In this document: piece by piece, positions 16,814 through 25,267 of the stretch
Numbering within the stretch: the first letter of the stretch is position 1
Layout of the letters: the number at the start of each line of letters is the position of its first letter
Origin: Christensenellaceae bacterium Phil7
GTDB lineage: Bacteria; Bacillota; Clostridia; Christensenellales; CAG-138
Assembly (NCBI GenBank): GCA_001940845.1
Contig: MSGV01000010.1
Coordinates: 148,123 to 212,122 of the forward strand
Direction of reading: 5' to 3'
DNA: 64,000 nt
Made by a program: the position numbers and the translations under genes
Notes under the pieces: generated by a model
What the model saw: the letters and a program-made list of their open reading frames with translations, nothing else
The model's database searches: none
Told to the model about the DNA's origin: nothing

Positions 16814-17908
16814 ATGCATCATATAATTGACAGGATAAATCCAATATATGAAGCGATTAATTTTTTGAAGGACAGGTCATGCGGAGCGAATGCAGCAGGG
16901 ATAATTGAAATGGGGAGCGCTCAGCATCCCGGAATGAGACCATTCATAGCGGAGCTGGCCAAGCCGATAGCGGAGCTGGAGGAGCTGATTGCTGCAAATG
17001 TGGATCTTGAGAAGATCGACGCAAGCGGCTATTTCATGCCGTTTTCCAATTCCAAGCTCAACCCATGCCTTGCGGATATGATCTTTGTGCCAAGCATCTA
17101 TTGCGGCTTCATTACGGATCTGGATGAGCTGGTTGAAAAGCTCATATCCATGCCGGAGGAGCTTCGCACCCATCGCTTCATATGCAATCTCAATCCGGAG
17201 GCGGAGGATTTGGGTATTAATTCAAAGAACTTTCTGGATTTTGTGCTCTCGATCAATATCGATGATACGAGCAAGCTAAGCGTCCTCAATTGCTATAATA
17301 ACTACGCAAAATTCACCCTTGAGATTGCAGAGCTGATACGCCCCGTGGTCAATTGCATAAAGGCAAATGAGGAGCTTTTCAGCAGTTATATAAAGGATTG
17401 GCGCGCAGATATCGAGACCATTGATAATTTAAGTGCATTTATTTCTAAATACTATAATCTTCTGATTCCCGATAATGTTGATTACACCATATTTCCGACC
17501 TTTATGTTCGGGCTGCTCTTCGATGCTATCACATGGAAGGATCAATATGGAGGAACGGGCAGGCATATCGGCGAATTCGCCTCAAGCTATGCAATGGTGC
17601 GGTATCTGAAGGCACTGGCAAGCGAGAATACTACGCCGAGAACCATCGAGATATTGAAGGGTTTGGCGGATGAAACTCGCTTCGAGCTGCTCAAATGCAT
17701 AAACGAGGAGCCAATATATGGCTATGCGCTTGCAGAAAAATTTGATATGACCCACCAAAAAATATTCTATCATATGTCTAAAATGCTCGTTCCCGGCATC
17801 GTTGAATGCAATGTGCAAAACGGAAAAACCTACTATTCAATAAATCGAAAGACCATCGATGAACTTATCTTCGCATTGGAGCCATTCAGCAGCAAAAAAT
17901 TGGATTGA
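16814..17908 (+). CDS. ArsR-like winged-helix regulator 2
   Basis: The product is 364 residues, beginning MHHIIDRINPIYEAINFLKD. I choose this ATG over those at 16799 and 16808 because GGGAGG overlaps the earlier ones and because it aligns with the start of regulator 3. The N-terminal 270 residues are helical and unrecognised. The C-terminal winged helix (EILKGLADETRFELLKCINE, EKFDMTHQKIFYHMSKMLVP, NGKTYYSINRKTIDEL) is ArsR-like. It is a paralogue of regulator 3; their 3' ends are nearly identical in DNA. Its probable target is the divergent LRR gene B. Confidence 0.82.
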   Translation: MHHIIDRINPIYEAINFLKDRSCGANAAGIIEMGSAQHPGMRPFIAELAKPIAELEELIAANVDLEKIDASGYFMPFSNSKLNPCLADMIFVPSIYCGFITDLDELVEKLISMPEELRTHRFICNLNPEAEDLGINSKNFLDFVLSINIDDTSKLSVLNCYNNYAKFTLEIAELIRPVVNCIKANEELFSSYIKDWRADIETIDNLSAFISKYYNLLIPDNVDYTIFPTFMFGLLFDAITWKDQYGGTGRHIGEFASSYAMVRYLKALASENTTPRTIEILKGLADETRFELLKCINEEPIYGYALAEKFDMTHQKIFYHMSKMLVPGIVECNVQNGKTYYSINRKTIDELIFALEPFSSKKLD

Positions 17909-17968
17909 ACAGCACTTAGCAAAATGATGATTTGAGAAAGGATTGCATAAAAAAGTTTTCCGGAACAC

Positions 17969-18000
17969 AAGCGGCAAGGCATATATGTCCGCCGCTTTTT
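17969..18000 (+). terminator. Terminator of regulator 2
   Basis: AAGCGGC and GCCGCTT pair around a 15-base loop, followed by a T-run (TTTTTC). Confidence 0.65.
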
Positions 18001-18100
18001 CAACCCCTTTATTCTATCTTTTTCGCTCTGCCGGATTCTCCTTCCTCACCAAAAATTCATTGCTTCTTCCTATTTGTTTTTTTGTGAATATGAGAGAAGA

Positions 18101-18134
18101 GTTTGGGCTGCCGCAGCACTGCGGCAGCCCAAAC
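18101..18134 (-). terminator. Terminator of LRR-dockerin gene C
   Basis: GTTTGGGCTGCCGCAG and CTGCGGCAGCCCAAAC form an almost perfect 16-bp stem, followed on the minus strand by TCTTCTC. It belongs to the shared 3' block of LRR genes A to D. Confidence 0.75.
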
Positions 18135-18171
18135 AACAGAGGTTTTTCAAGCCTTGAAGTATGAAAAGCTT

Positions 18172-19512
18172 TTAGAAACCGAGTGCAGCACGCATGATGA
18201 GCGTTGCATCAAGGATTGTGATCTCGCCATCGCCATTCATATCGCAGAGGGCGGCTGCTTCATCGGAAAGGGTGGTGAGGCTCAACGCATGGCGCATGAC
18301 GAGCACTGCATCGGATGTATCGACCACGCCATCGCCGTTTGCATCGCCTGGGATTGCGGAACCATCGGGTTCAAATCTTGCAATCCAATCCATATCACGG
18401 ATATCGGCGGATACCAGATCATGACTTGCGTTTTCATCCATGAGGTTGCCATCAATATCGTACCAGCCCACAAAGCTGTAACCCGCCGAGGGTTTTGCTT
18501 CAATGCGATAGACCTTATGGCCATAGTCCTCATGATAGTAATAGTTATAGATGATTCCAACATATCCGCCCGCAGTAGAATCCAAATTGATGTCGCAGGG
18601 GAAGTAATCGGGATGTGAAGCCGATCTGCCCTCACTTGCATACCTTATGCTCTCCATCGGATTATCCAGGGTGCTTAATACCTCTATCATAGCATTTGCA
18701 CTAAGATCAAGCTCAGTGAGCTGGTTCTCATCACACCAAACCGCAGTGACCAGCTCGTTATGCGAAAGATCAAGCTCTGTTAGCAGGTTGCCTCCGCATG
18801 AAAGCGCATTAAGCTCCGGATTATGCGAAAGATCAAGCTCCGAAATATTGTTATTCATGCAATACAGGCTGACAAGAGCCGGATTACAGCTTACATCGAG
18901 CTCCGTGAGAAGATTATCATTGAAATCCAAAATTCCCAAATCCGGATTATGCGACACATCAATCGAGCTTATTGCATTGGCTTCTCCTACGATGTTATAG
19001 AGTGCCTCACAGGATGAAATATCGATCTCCGTAAGCAAATTCACTGAGCAGTAGATGTCACGAAGCTTTATGCAGCCGGTGAAGTCCACATCGGATATCT
19101 GATTATTGGTGAATTCCAAGGAGATAAGCTCCGAACAGTAGCTCAAATCGAGGGTGCCGCAAAGTTTGCTGCTCGTGCTGTCTGAATAATCATAGCAGGA
19201 GATATTGAGCGCATAGAGGCGATTTTCTCCATCTACTGTCAACCATTCCAGATCATAGGGCGATACCCAGGTTTCGGGCACGTCCGGATCATAGTTAGAA
19301 GAAACCTTCGCTCCGTTTTTGATGCCATCAGCATCTTCGATCTCGAAGAACGCACGAAGTTTAAGATAATCATTTTCATTATAACCTTCTGGAACGACCA
19401 CGTCATCGGATACAACCTGTGCCGAAGCAATCGCCGAGGCTAATATGCCGGTCGGAAGTGCCGTCAGAACCAGCAGCATTGCCAGCAAGACAGCGAGGGT
19501 ACGTTTTTTCAT
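18172..19512 (-). CDS. LRR-dockerin protein C with InlB-type beta-repeat
   Basis: The product is 446 residues: signal peptide MKKRTLAVLLAMLLVLTALP; an N-terminal cap of different sequence from A and B (about 40-115); about eight or nine 21-residue LRRs (about 115-290); then a module resembling the divergent internalin B-repeat (YRIEAKPSAGYSFVGWYDID); and a type I dockerin (DANGDGVVDTSD, DMNGDGEITILD). It is shorter in the LRR region than its relatives. AGGAGG precedes the ATG. It is divergent from regulator 3. It is extracellular and probably a scaffold-bound adhesin. Confidence 0.88.
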   Translation of the reverse strand: MKKRTLAVLLAMLLVLTALPTGILASAIASAQVVSDDVVVPEGYNENDYLKLRAFFEIEDADGIKNGAKVSSNYDPDVPETWVSPYDLEWLTVDGENRLYALNISCYDYSDSTSSKLCGTLDLSYCSELISLEFTNNQISDVDFTGCIKLRDIYCSVNLLTEIDISSCEALYNIVGEANAISSIDVSHNPDLGILDFNDNLLTELDVSCNPALVSLYCMNNNISELDLSHNPELNALSCGGNLLTELDLSHNELVTAVWCDENQLTELDLSANAMIEVLSTLDNPMESIRYASEGRSASHPDYFPCDINLDSTAGGYVGIIYNYYYHEDYGHKVYRIEAKPSAGYSFVGWYDIDGNLMDENASHDLVSADIRDMDWIARFEPDGSAIPGDANGDGVVDTSDAVLVMRHALSLTTLSDEAAALCDMNGDGEITILDATLIMRAALGF

Positions 19513-19671
19513 GGGATTTCCTCCTAAATGAATTTATTTGGCGGGCAAAGCCCCGACATTTACCTGCCGGATATTCTTAAAACTAAAAAAATCCGGTTTC
19601 TGCTCCAATGAGAATGGATTCAACTCCGTGTACCTGTCTCATGAAGTTTGCTCATTTTTTTAAGCATCAAC

Positions 19672-19700
19672 ATGATAACATAATTTTTTTTGCACGTCAA
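19672..19700 (-). promoter_or_regulatory. Promoter of LRR gene C
   Basis: TTGACG (19695-19700), 17 bases, TATCAT (19672-19677). The spacer begins TGCAAAAA, matching the spacer of the regulator-3 promoter and close to the GGCAAAAA of module B. Confidence 0.65.
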
Positions 19701-19831
19701 GCCCTTTTGGTACTTTTCTCAAATTTTTTTGCATTAAATTAATTAATCATAAAAAACAATGACTTCATCATCACTTTTTCGCTACATTTCGATTTATGCG
19801 CTGATAAAATGAATAAAATTTTGCTTTTGTA

Positions 19832-19860
19832 TTGACATGCAAAAAATTCTTTGCTATAAT
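19832..19860 (+). promoter_or_regulatory. Promoter of regulator 3
   Basis: TTGACA (19832-19837), 17 bases, TATAAT (19855-19860), spacer beginning TGCAAAAA. The two divergent promoters of this module are about 130 bases apart, unlike the compact arrangement in module B. Confidence 0.75.
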
Positions 19861-19919
19861 TTCTTTCATAATTCATACATGAAAAGGTATGGGTAAATAA
19901 AATCAAGAAAGAGATTATA

Positions 19920-21014
19920 ATGAAGCAGATCATCGATAGGATAAATCCAGTTTATGAAGCAATAAGATATTTAAAGAACGCAGCCAGCGGTTCAAAGTAC
20001 ACGGATCTCATTGAGCTTGGGTATGCTAAGCATCCGGATCTAAAGAATTTGATAAACGAGCTATTGGCGCCGATGTCTGAATTGGAAACCATAATTCAAT
20101 CTTCTGTCGATGTTGACAGCATTGCATCAAGCAAATATTTCCTTCCCTTTTCCAATTTTTCTTCGGATCTATGCCTTGCAAACATCCTTTTTGATCCAAT
20201 ACTTTATTGCGGATTCATCACCAATTTGGATGAGCTCGTTTCGAAGCTGACGGCAATGCCCGATGAGCTGCGCATCAAGCGATTTGTTTGCAGCATCAGT
20301 ACCGAATCGCCAATAGACAGCCAAGTCGATTCCAAATCGTTCCTTGGATTCATCCTATCCTTAAATCTTGATGATTCCGCTAAGCTCGGAATAATAAACT
20401 GCTATCATAACTATGATTCATGCGTTTCTGAGGTTGCAGAACTGATTCGTCCCATCGTAGACTGTATCACTCAAAATGAAAGCCTTTTCAATGACCGTAT
20501 AGCCGAATGGAAAGCTGATATAGAATCCATTGGCTGTTTCGATCAGTTTGTTTCCGATCACTATCATTTTCAACTGCCCACGGGTGAATATATGATTTTC
20601 CCAACGTTCATGTGCGGTCTGCTCATGGATATTTTTGCATGGAATGATGAATATAGCGGCAGCGGTATGCCCATTGGTGCCATTGCCTCCAGTTATGGAA
20701 TGGTCAAATATATTGATGCACTTTCAAACGAAAGCAAGACCATCAGAACGGTCGAGATCCTGAAGGGTTTGGCGGATGAAACTCGCTTTGAACTGCTCAA
20801 ATGTATAAACGATGCGCCTACATATGGCACTGCGCTTGCCGAAAAATTTGATATGACCCACCAAAAAATATTCTATCATATGTCTAAAATGCTCGTTCCC
20901 GGCATCGTGGAATGCAATGCGCAAAACGGAAAAACCTACTATTCAATAAATCGAAAGACCATTGATGAACTCATCGATGCATTGCAGCAATTCAGCAGCA
21001 AAAAATCGGATTGA
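19920..21014 (+). CDS. ArsR-like winged-helix regulator 3
   Basis: The product is 364 residues beginning MKQIIDRINPVYEAIRYLKN, a full-length paralogue of regulator 2. The N-terminal domain is clearly related but diverged. The C-terminal winged helix is nearly identical in protein and DNA (ILKGLADETRFELLKCINDA, TALAEKFDMTHQKIFYHMSK). The high identity runs past the stop codon by about 70 bases. The likely target is LRR gene C. The near-identical DNA-binding domain predicts cross-recognition of module B promoters, while the diverged N-terminal domain suggests a different input signal. Confidence 0.82.
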   Translation: MKQIIDRINPVYEAIRYLKNAASGSKYTDLIELGYAKHPDLKNLINELLAPMSELETIIQSSVDVDSIASSKYFLPFSNFSSDLCLANILFDPILYCGFITNLDELVSKLTAMPDELRIKRFVCSISTESPIDSQVDSKSFLGFILSLNLDDSAKLGIINCYHNYDSCVSEVAELIRPIVDCITQNESLFNDRIAEWKADIESIGCFDQFVSDHYHFQLPTGEYMIFPTFMCGLLMDIFAWNDEYSGSGMPIGAIASSYGMVKYIDALSNESKTIRTVEILKGLADETRFELLKCINDAPTYGTALAEKFDMTHQKIFYHMSKMLVPGIVECNAQNGKTYYSINRKTIDELIDALQQFSSKKSD

Positions 21015-21111
21015 GCAGCCCTTAGTAAAATGATGATTTGAGAAAGGATTGCATAAAAAAGTTTTCCGGAGCACAAGCGGCAAGGCATAAACCGGAAATA
21101 CTCGACCAAGC

Positions 21112-21159
21112 AAAAGCACTCGTCCGGTGGAGCCGAACTCCGGACGAGTGCTTTATTAT
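21112..21159. terminator. Bidirectional terminator between regulator 3 and the XRE gene
   Basis: AGCACTCGTCCGG and CCGGACGAGTGCT make a 13-bp stem, with T-runs on both sides. It serves convergent transcripts. Confidence 0.85.
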
Positions 21160-21199
21160 TTTTATCCTCTACTTTTCCTTATTCAATGCCATTCATCTG

Positions 21200-21703
21200 T
21201 CATCGCCCGCATTTGCCATCCATTCTATCCAGGATATAGCCGAAGGTGGCGGTCAATTCATCATCGTTGCGAGCCACTGCGCAGAGTATGCGGGCCCGAC
21301 CTTGCAGTGCCTCGAGTTCATCGGTCGCTGCAAGCTCGTCCGAAGCTATCAGCACATAATCGACCGGCTGCGCTTCAAATGCATCCAGCACTTCCTCCTT
21401 GGTAGAAACGATTTTCTGCAATGCGATGCCATACTCCTTCAACAGCCTTCTGAGCTTAGGCTCGACGGTTGGGCATTCCGTTACCAGATGTGCGGTCCTA
21501 TTCGCCGTGCGATGCCCAAGCAGCTCATCCGTAGTTATTTCAAAATAATCCGCGATATCCATAACAGTCAGAATATCGGGCAGCGCATTGCTCGTTTCCC
21601 ACTTCGATACGGCTGCCGGGGATACATTCAGATCGGCTCCGAGCTGCTCCTGCGTTATGCCTTTCTGCTTACGGAGCTCTGCAATTTTTTCGCCAATTTT
21701 CAT
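21200..21703 (-). CDS. XRE-family regulator with unknown C-terminal domain
   Basis: The product is 167 residues. Residues 1-62 are a Cro/CI-type helix-turn-helix (MKIGEKIAELRKQKGITQEQ, SPAAVSKWETSNALPDI, EITTDELLGH). Residues 72-160 (TAHLVTECPTVEPKLRRLLK, EEVLDAFEAQPVDYVLIA) form a small alpha/beta domain shared with the neighbouring 122-residue protein and not one I can name. It is a cytoplasmic DNA-binding protein whose own promoter lies at 21742-21770. AGGAG precedes the ATG. The domain sharing suggests that the neighbour modulates it, for example by heterodimerising through the common domain (inference). Confidence 0.8.
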   Translation of the reverse strand: MKIGEKIAELRKQKGITQEQLGADLNVSPAAVSKWETSNALPDILTVMDIADYFEITTDELLGHRTANRTAHLVTECPTVEPKLRRLLKEYGIALQKIVSTKEEVLDAFEAQPVDYVLIASDELAATDELEALQGRARILCAVARNDDELTATFGYILDRMDGKCGR

Positions 21704-21741
21704 TCCCTTTTTCTCCTTTCGCGCCCCTTAGGGCTATTGCA

Positions 21742-21770
21742 ATTATAAGGGGTAAATTGGCCTAATTCAA
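21742..21770 (-). promoter_or_regulatory. Promoter of the XRE gene
   Basis: TTGAAT (21765-21770), 17 bases, TATAAT (21742-21747). The -35 context CTTGAATT matches that of the upstream 122-residue gene. Confidence 0.7.
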
Positions 21771-21855
21771 GCGAAGGCTGTTCCGCTCGCTCTACCAATG
21801 GTTGAGTTTACGCTGCCAAGGCGCGCATGCTGCAGAGCCGAACGATATCCTCAGT

Positions 21856-22224
21856 TCATTCCTCGCATTCCTCGCATTCCTCGTTCAGCTCCCAGACGAA
21901 TTCCGAAATATCCTCATCCGTCATGCCGCCATCCGCATAAAACGACATGAGCATCCGAACATCAGTGGGGGTCCAAGCCCTCAACTCGTTTACTACGCCA
22001 TCTATGAATGTCATATCGACCTGATCCTGATCCGAATCATTGGTATTGCCATAGACGATTATAAAGTAATCGGATTTCTGGGCTTCGAACGCCTTGCGCA
22101 GTTCCTCGGAACTTGAAGCCGCTCCAAGAAGCTCTGCCTTTCCCCCTCGCATCGCTTCCCTGATCCTCGGCTCAACATCCGCCATGTTCGTCAGCAAATA
22201 AGCAGTTATTTTACTGTTTTTCAT
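21856..22224 (-). CDS. Small acidic protein related to the XRE protein's C-terminal domain
   Basis: The product is 122 residues, starting MKNSKITAYLLTNMADVEPR behind AAAGGAG. It has no helix-turn-helix and no signal peptide. Its residues 5-60 align with the C-terminal domain of the XRE protein: VEPRIREAM against VEPKLRRLL, and LRKAFEAQKSDYFIIV against VLDAFEAQPVDYVLIA. The C-terminus is acidic (ELNEECEECEE). I know no family for it. It could be a stand-alone sensor or antagonist of the adjacent regulator. Its promoter carries a wide inverted repeat. Confidence 0.6.
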   Translation of the reverse strand: MKNSKITAYLLTNMADVEPRIREAMRGGKAELLGAASSSEELRKAFEAQKSDYFIIVYGNTNDSDQDQVDMTFIDGVVNELRAWTPTDVRMLMSFYADGGMTDEDISEFVWELNEECEECEE

Positions 22225-22262
22225 ATTTTCTTTCTCCTTTCGTGCCCTTTCGGCCTGCATTC

Positions 22263-22335
22263 ATTATTCATGACGTACGGGACAAATTCAAGTAGTTTTT
22301 ATCACTTTTTTATTATATTTGACCGAATTTGTCCC
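22263..22335 (-). promoter_or_regulatory. Promoter and wide inverted repeat upstream of the small XRE-partner gene
   Basis: TTGAAT (22286-22291), 17 bases, AATAAT (22263-22268). GGGACAAATTC (22279-22289) overlaps the -35; its exact complement GAATTTGTCCC lies at 22325-22335. Arms 46 bases apart centre to centre could bind two regulator dimers and form a small loop. Confidence 0.55.
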
Positions 22336-22430
22336 ATTTGAGCGGCTCAATTTTCAAGACTTATATTTTGCTTTTTATCATTTTTATTGTTTTTCGACAC
22401 TATTCGACCGCAGGCGACATTGATATATAT

Positions 22431-23669
22431 TCAATCCTCAAACCGGTCCCGAACCGCAGCCTCGGCAGCCGCCAGCGATATCGAATGCTCCCTCGCCATT
22501 GCCGCCAGATCCTCGTATTCCGGCTTCTCCCGCTGTACACCCCAGCCGGAAGCACATTTGATGCGCACATCACCATATTCCGTCCTGACCTTGCGGAGCT
22601 TTCGATCCAGGGTATGGCGGATGAACTCCGTCTCACGAATCCCAAGCGTGGTGGTATGCATGAATATCAGGCGAAGCATTTCATCCCGCAGCTCTCGATG
22701 GCATATGCAGGAGAGCAGCACCCCGGGACGATTCTTTTTCATACCGATCGGCATGGTATATACATCGAGTGCGCCGGCATCGAACAGCCGTTCCATAGCA
22801 AATGCTATCGCCTCCGGAGTCATATCATCCAGATTGCAGCGCAGCTCCACTATGCCATCCGTACTACCGGAGGTCTCTCCCAGCATGGCACGAACGCAGT
22901 TCGCATATTCAAAATTCCTTGTTCCACAGCCATAGCCGATCCTCTCGACCCTCATCGCGGGCTGATCGCCGAATTCCTGTACAAAATGCTTGAGCAATGC
23001 GGCTCCCGTCGGGGTGCAAAGCTCTCCCTTCACCCTTCCGCCATAGGTCGGCACATCCCTCAATATCCATGCCGTTGCAGGTGCAGGCACAGGCAATATT
23101 CCATGTGCGCAATGCACATGACCACTGCCGACATGCACGGCGGATGCGGCTATGCGCTCGGGCGCAAGCTCATGGATCAAAAGGCATACCGCAACTATAT
23201 CCGCAACCGCATCCAGCGTGCCGACTTCATGAAAATGGATCTCCTCAACGGGCTTGCCGTGCGCATGGCTTTCCGCCTCCGCAATGATTCGGTATACAGC
23301 CAAAACATCCGCCTTGACCGCATCAGGCAGCAGCAAATGGGAGACCAGATGCTCGATCTCGTACAGCCCGTGATGCTCGTGATGGTGATGCTTGTGGTCG
23401 TGACTGTGGTCATGGCTATGCTCATGGTCGTGATCGTGGTCATGAGCGGCGGCAAAGCCTTCCTCATCCACGCCATCGACCGTCACCGCCATATGAGTGC
23501 CCAGTATACCGCATTTTTCTACACGTTCCGCTTTGAAATGAACCCTTGGCAAGCCCAGACCATTCAACCGCTGTATGAACCCATCCGGATCGCTGTGCAG
23601 CTCCAACAGTGCAGCGGTGAGCATATCCCCCGCCGCACCCATATTGCATTCAAAATAAAGAGTCCTCAT
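22431..23669 (-). CDS. larC: Nickel-pincer cofactor biosynthesis protein LarC
   Basis: The product is 412 residues. The N-terminus MRTLYFECNMGAAGDMLTAA is the LarC signature. A histidine-rich segment (about 75-105, including HDHDHDHEHSHDHSHDHKH) presumably stores or binds nickel. LarC uses CTP to insert Ni into the bis-thiolated pyridinium cofactor; it acts last in the pathway after LarB and LarE. Its ATG overlaps the larB stop codon (ATGA), giving tight coupling. Some larC genes are read by frameshifting as LarC1/LarC2; here a single frame spans the whole gene. No larA (lactate racemase or related epimerase) is in the window. Confidence 0.93.
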   Translation of the reverse strand: MRTLYFECNMGAAGDMLTAALLELHSDPDGFIQRLNGLGLPRVHFKAERVEKCGILGTHMAVTVDGVDEEGFAAAHDHDHDHEHSHDHSHDHKHHHHEHHGLYEIEHLVSHLLLPDAVKADVLAVYRIIAEAESHAHGKPVEEIHFHEVGTLDAVADIVAVCLLIHELAPERIAASAVHVGSGHVHCAHGILPVPAPATAWILRDVPTYGGRVKGELCTPTGAALLKHFVQEFGDQPAMRVERIGYGCGTRNFEYANCVRAMLGETSGSTDGIVELRCNLDDMTPEAIAFAMERLFDAGALDVYTMPIGMKKNRPGVLLSCICHRELRDEMLRLIFMHTTTLGIRETEFIRHTLDRKLRKVRTEYGDVRIKCASGWGVQREKPEYEDLAAMAREHSISLAAAEAAVRDRFED

Positions 23670-24424
23670 CCTCTTCCCTCCATATGATTTATCATGCTCG
23701 CAAGATAGCCCGCACCGAAGCCATTATCGATATTCACGACGCTGACCCCGCCCGAGCAGGAATTCAGCATGGAAAGCAATGCAGCCAAACCTCCAAAGCT
23801 GGCTCCATAGCCCACGCTGGTTGGCACGGCAATGACGGGACAATCGGCAAGCCCTCCGATGACCGAGGCGAGCGCACCCTCCATGCCCGCAATGGCAATT
23901 ATGACCCGTGCGGTCATGAGCTCTTCGCTATGTGCAAGCAGGCGGTGCAGCCCTGCAACGCCAACATCATAGAGCCTGACAACCCGGTTGCCAAAGGCCT
24001 CCGCCGTCCTTGCCGCCTCCTCTGCGACGGGCATATCGCTTGTGCCGCCGGTGGCAACGACTATATTTCCTATTCCATCGGGCTCCGGAAGGCTGCCGAC
24101 TATGCCGATCCTGCTCCGTTCATCATATTGCAGCGGCATATCCTTCCCCGCCAGCATAGCTGCATCCGGGCTCATGCGGGTGATGAGTATGGTTTGCTGT
24201 CCATGGGCGCGCATTGCGGAAGCGATATCACGAATCTGCTCCGCCGTCTTTCCTGCGCCATATATAACCTCGGCAATGCCCTGACGAACGGCCCGATGAT
24301 GATCGAGCTTGGCAAATCCCAGATCCTCAAACGGAGCCTCCTTCAGCTTCAGCAATGCGCTTTCGATATCCACCTCGCCCGATGCAACTCCGGCCAAAAG
24401 CAGCCGCAATTCCTTTTGCTCCAT
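23666..24424 (-). CDS. larB: Nickel-pincer cofactor biosynthesis protein LarB
   Basis: The product is 252 residues, beginning MEQKELRLLLAGVASGEVDI with GGGAGG seven bases upstream; an earlier possible start at 24439 lies inside larE. It has the AIR-carboxylase (PurE)-like C-terminal part typical of LarB (VATGGTSDMPVAEEAARTAE, IAIAGMEGALASVIGGLADC, PTSVGYGASFGG). LarB carboxylates and hydrolyses nicotinic acid adenine dinucleotide in the first step of cofactor synthesis. The stop of larE lies one base upstream of the ATG. Confidence 0.93.
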   Translation of the reverse strand: MEQKELRLLLAGVASGEVDIESALLKLKEAPFEDLGFAKLDHHRAVRQGIAEVIYGAGKTAEQIRDIASAMRAHGQQTILITRMSPDAAMLAGKDMPLQYDERSRIGIVGSLPEPDGIGNIVVATGGTSDMPVAEEAARTAEAFGNRVVRLYDVGVAGLHRLLAHSEELMTARVIIAIAGMEGALASVIGGLADCPVIAVPTSVGYGASFGGLAALLSMLNSCSGGVSVVNIDNGFGAGYLASMINHMEGRG

Positions 24425-24425
24425 A

Positions 24426-25172
24426 TCAGTTCCTCCCATCCAGATCCAGCAGGATCAGCTTAAAATACGGTCTCAGTGCATCCAGTATCGTTTGCCTGAG
24501 CTCAACTGCTCTGAATTGCTGCTCCGCCGATAGCTGTATTCGGGCGGCATCATGGAATACGCGCACCCGAAAATCGGTAAAGCCCAGCTTAAACAATTCA
24601 TTTTCCGCCTGCTCCACCCTCGCAAGCAGCTCCCGCGTCAGCACCTCTCCCGCCGGCACACGAGTGGCAAGGCAGGCATAAGCGGGCTTATTCCAAGTAA
24701 ACAAACCCGCTTCCCTTGAAAGCCTTCGTATATCTGCCTTTGTCAGTCCGCATTCACGCAGCGGCGAACGCACCTCGAGCTCATCAAGCGCCCTCATTCC
24801 CGGACGATCCGATGCATCATCCGATGCATTCGTGCCATCCAACAGCAGCGTATAGCCCTGCATGACGGCATTCTCCTTCAGCAGACCGAACAATGCGGCT
24901 TTACAATGATAGCATCTATCAATGGGGTTGGCGGCAACGGACGCATTGAACAGGATATCCGCCTCTATGACCGTGAGCTTCACTCCAAGCTCCCCTGCAA
25001 GCCTTTCCGCATCCTCCAGCTCGAAAGCGGGCTGAAATGCTGTTTTAATAAAATACGGCCGGATATCCGCTCCGCTCCGCACTGCTGCATAGAGCAGATA
25101 TGCGGAATCCACGCCGCCGGAGAAGCCCAAGGCCGCCTTGGGATGCTCCATGAAAAATTCATTCAACTGCAT
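24426..25172 (-). CDS. larE: Sulfur transferase LarE
   Basis: The product is 248 residues. The PP-loop motif GFSGGVDSAYLLYAA near the N-terminus binds ATP. CYHCKAALFGLLKE carries cysteines of the kind involved in sulfur donation in this family, and PAYACLATRVP is also family-typical. LarE thiolates the pyridinium dicarboxylate intermediate. I use the ATG at 25172; an in-frame GTG at 25256 would add 28 residues with no family-like sequence. It is preceded by an aldo/keto reductase gene and followed directly by larB. Confidence 0.9.
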   Translation of the reverse strand: MQLNEFFMEHPKAALGFSGGVDSAYLLYAAVRSGADIRPYFIKTAFQPAFELEDAERLAGELGVKLTVIEADILFNASVAANPIDRCYHCKAALFGLLKENAVMQGYTLLLDGTNASDDASDRPGMRALDELEVRSPLRECGLTKADIRRLSREAGLFTWNKPAYACLATRVPAGEVLTRELLARVEQAENELFKLGFTDFRVRVFHDAARIQLSAEQQFRAVELRQTILDALRPYFKLILLDLDGRN

Positions 25173-25267
25173 AAATTGCCCTGAGCCATGCCCGGATCTG
25201 TGGGCAGGCTCCCAATCTTTTTCAAAATAGTTACAACCTTCGATCGACCGCCCCACAAAGTCTGCGA

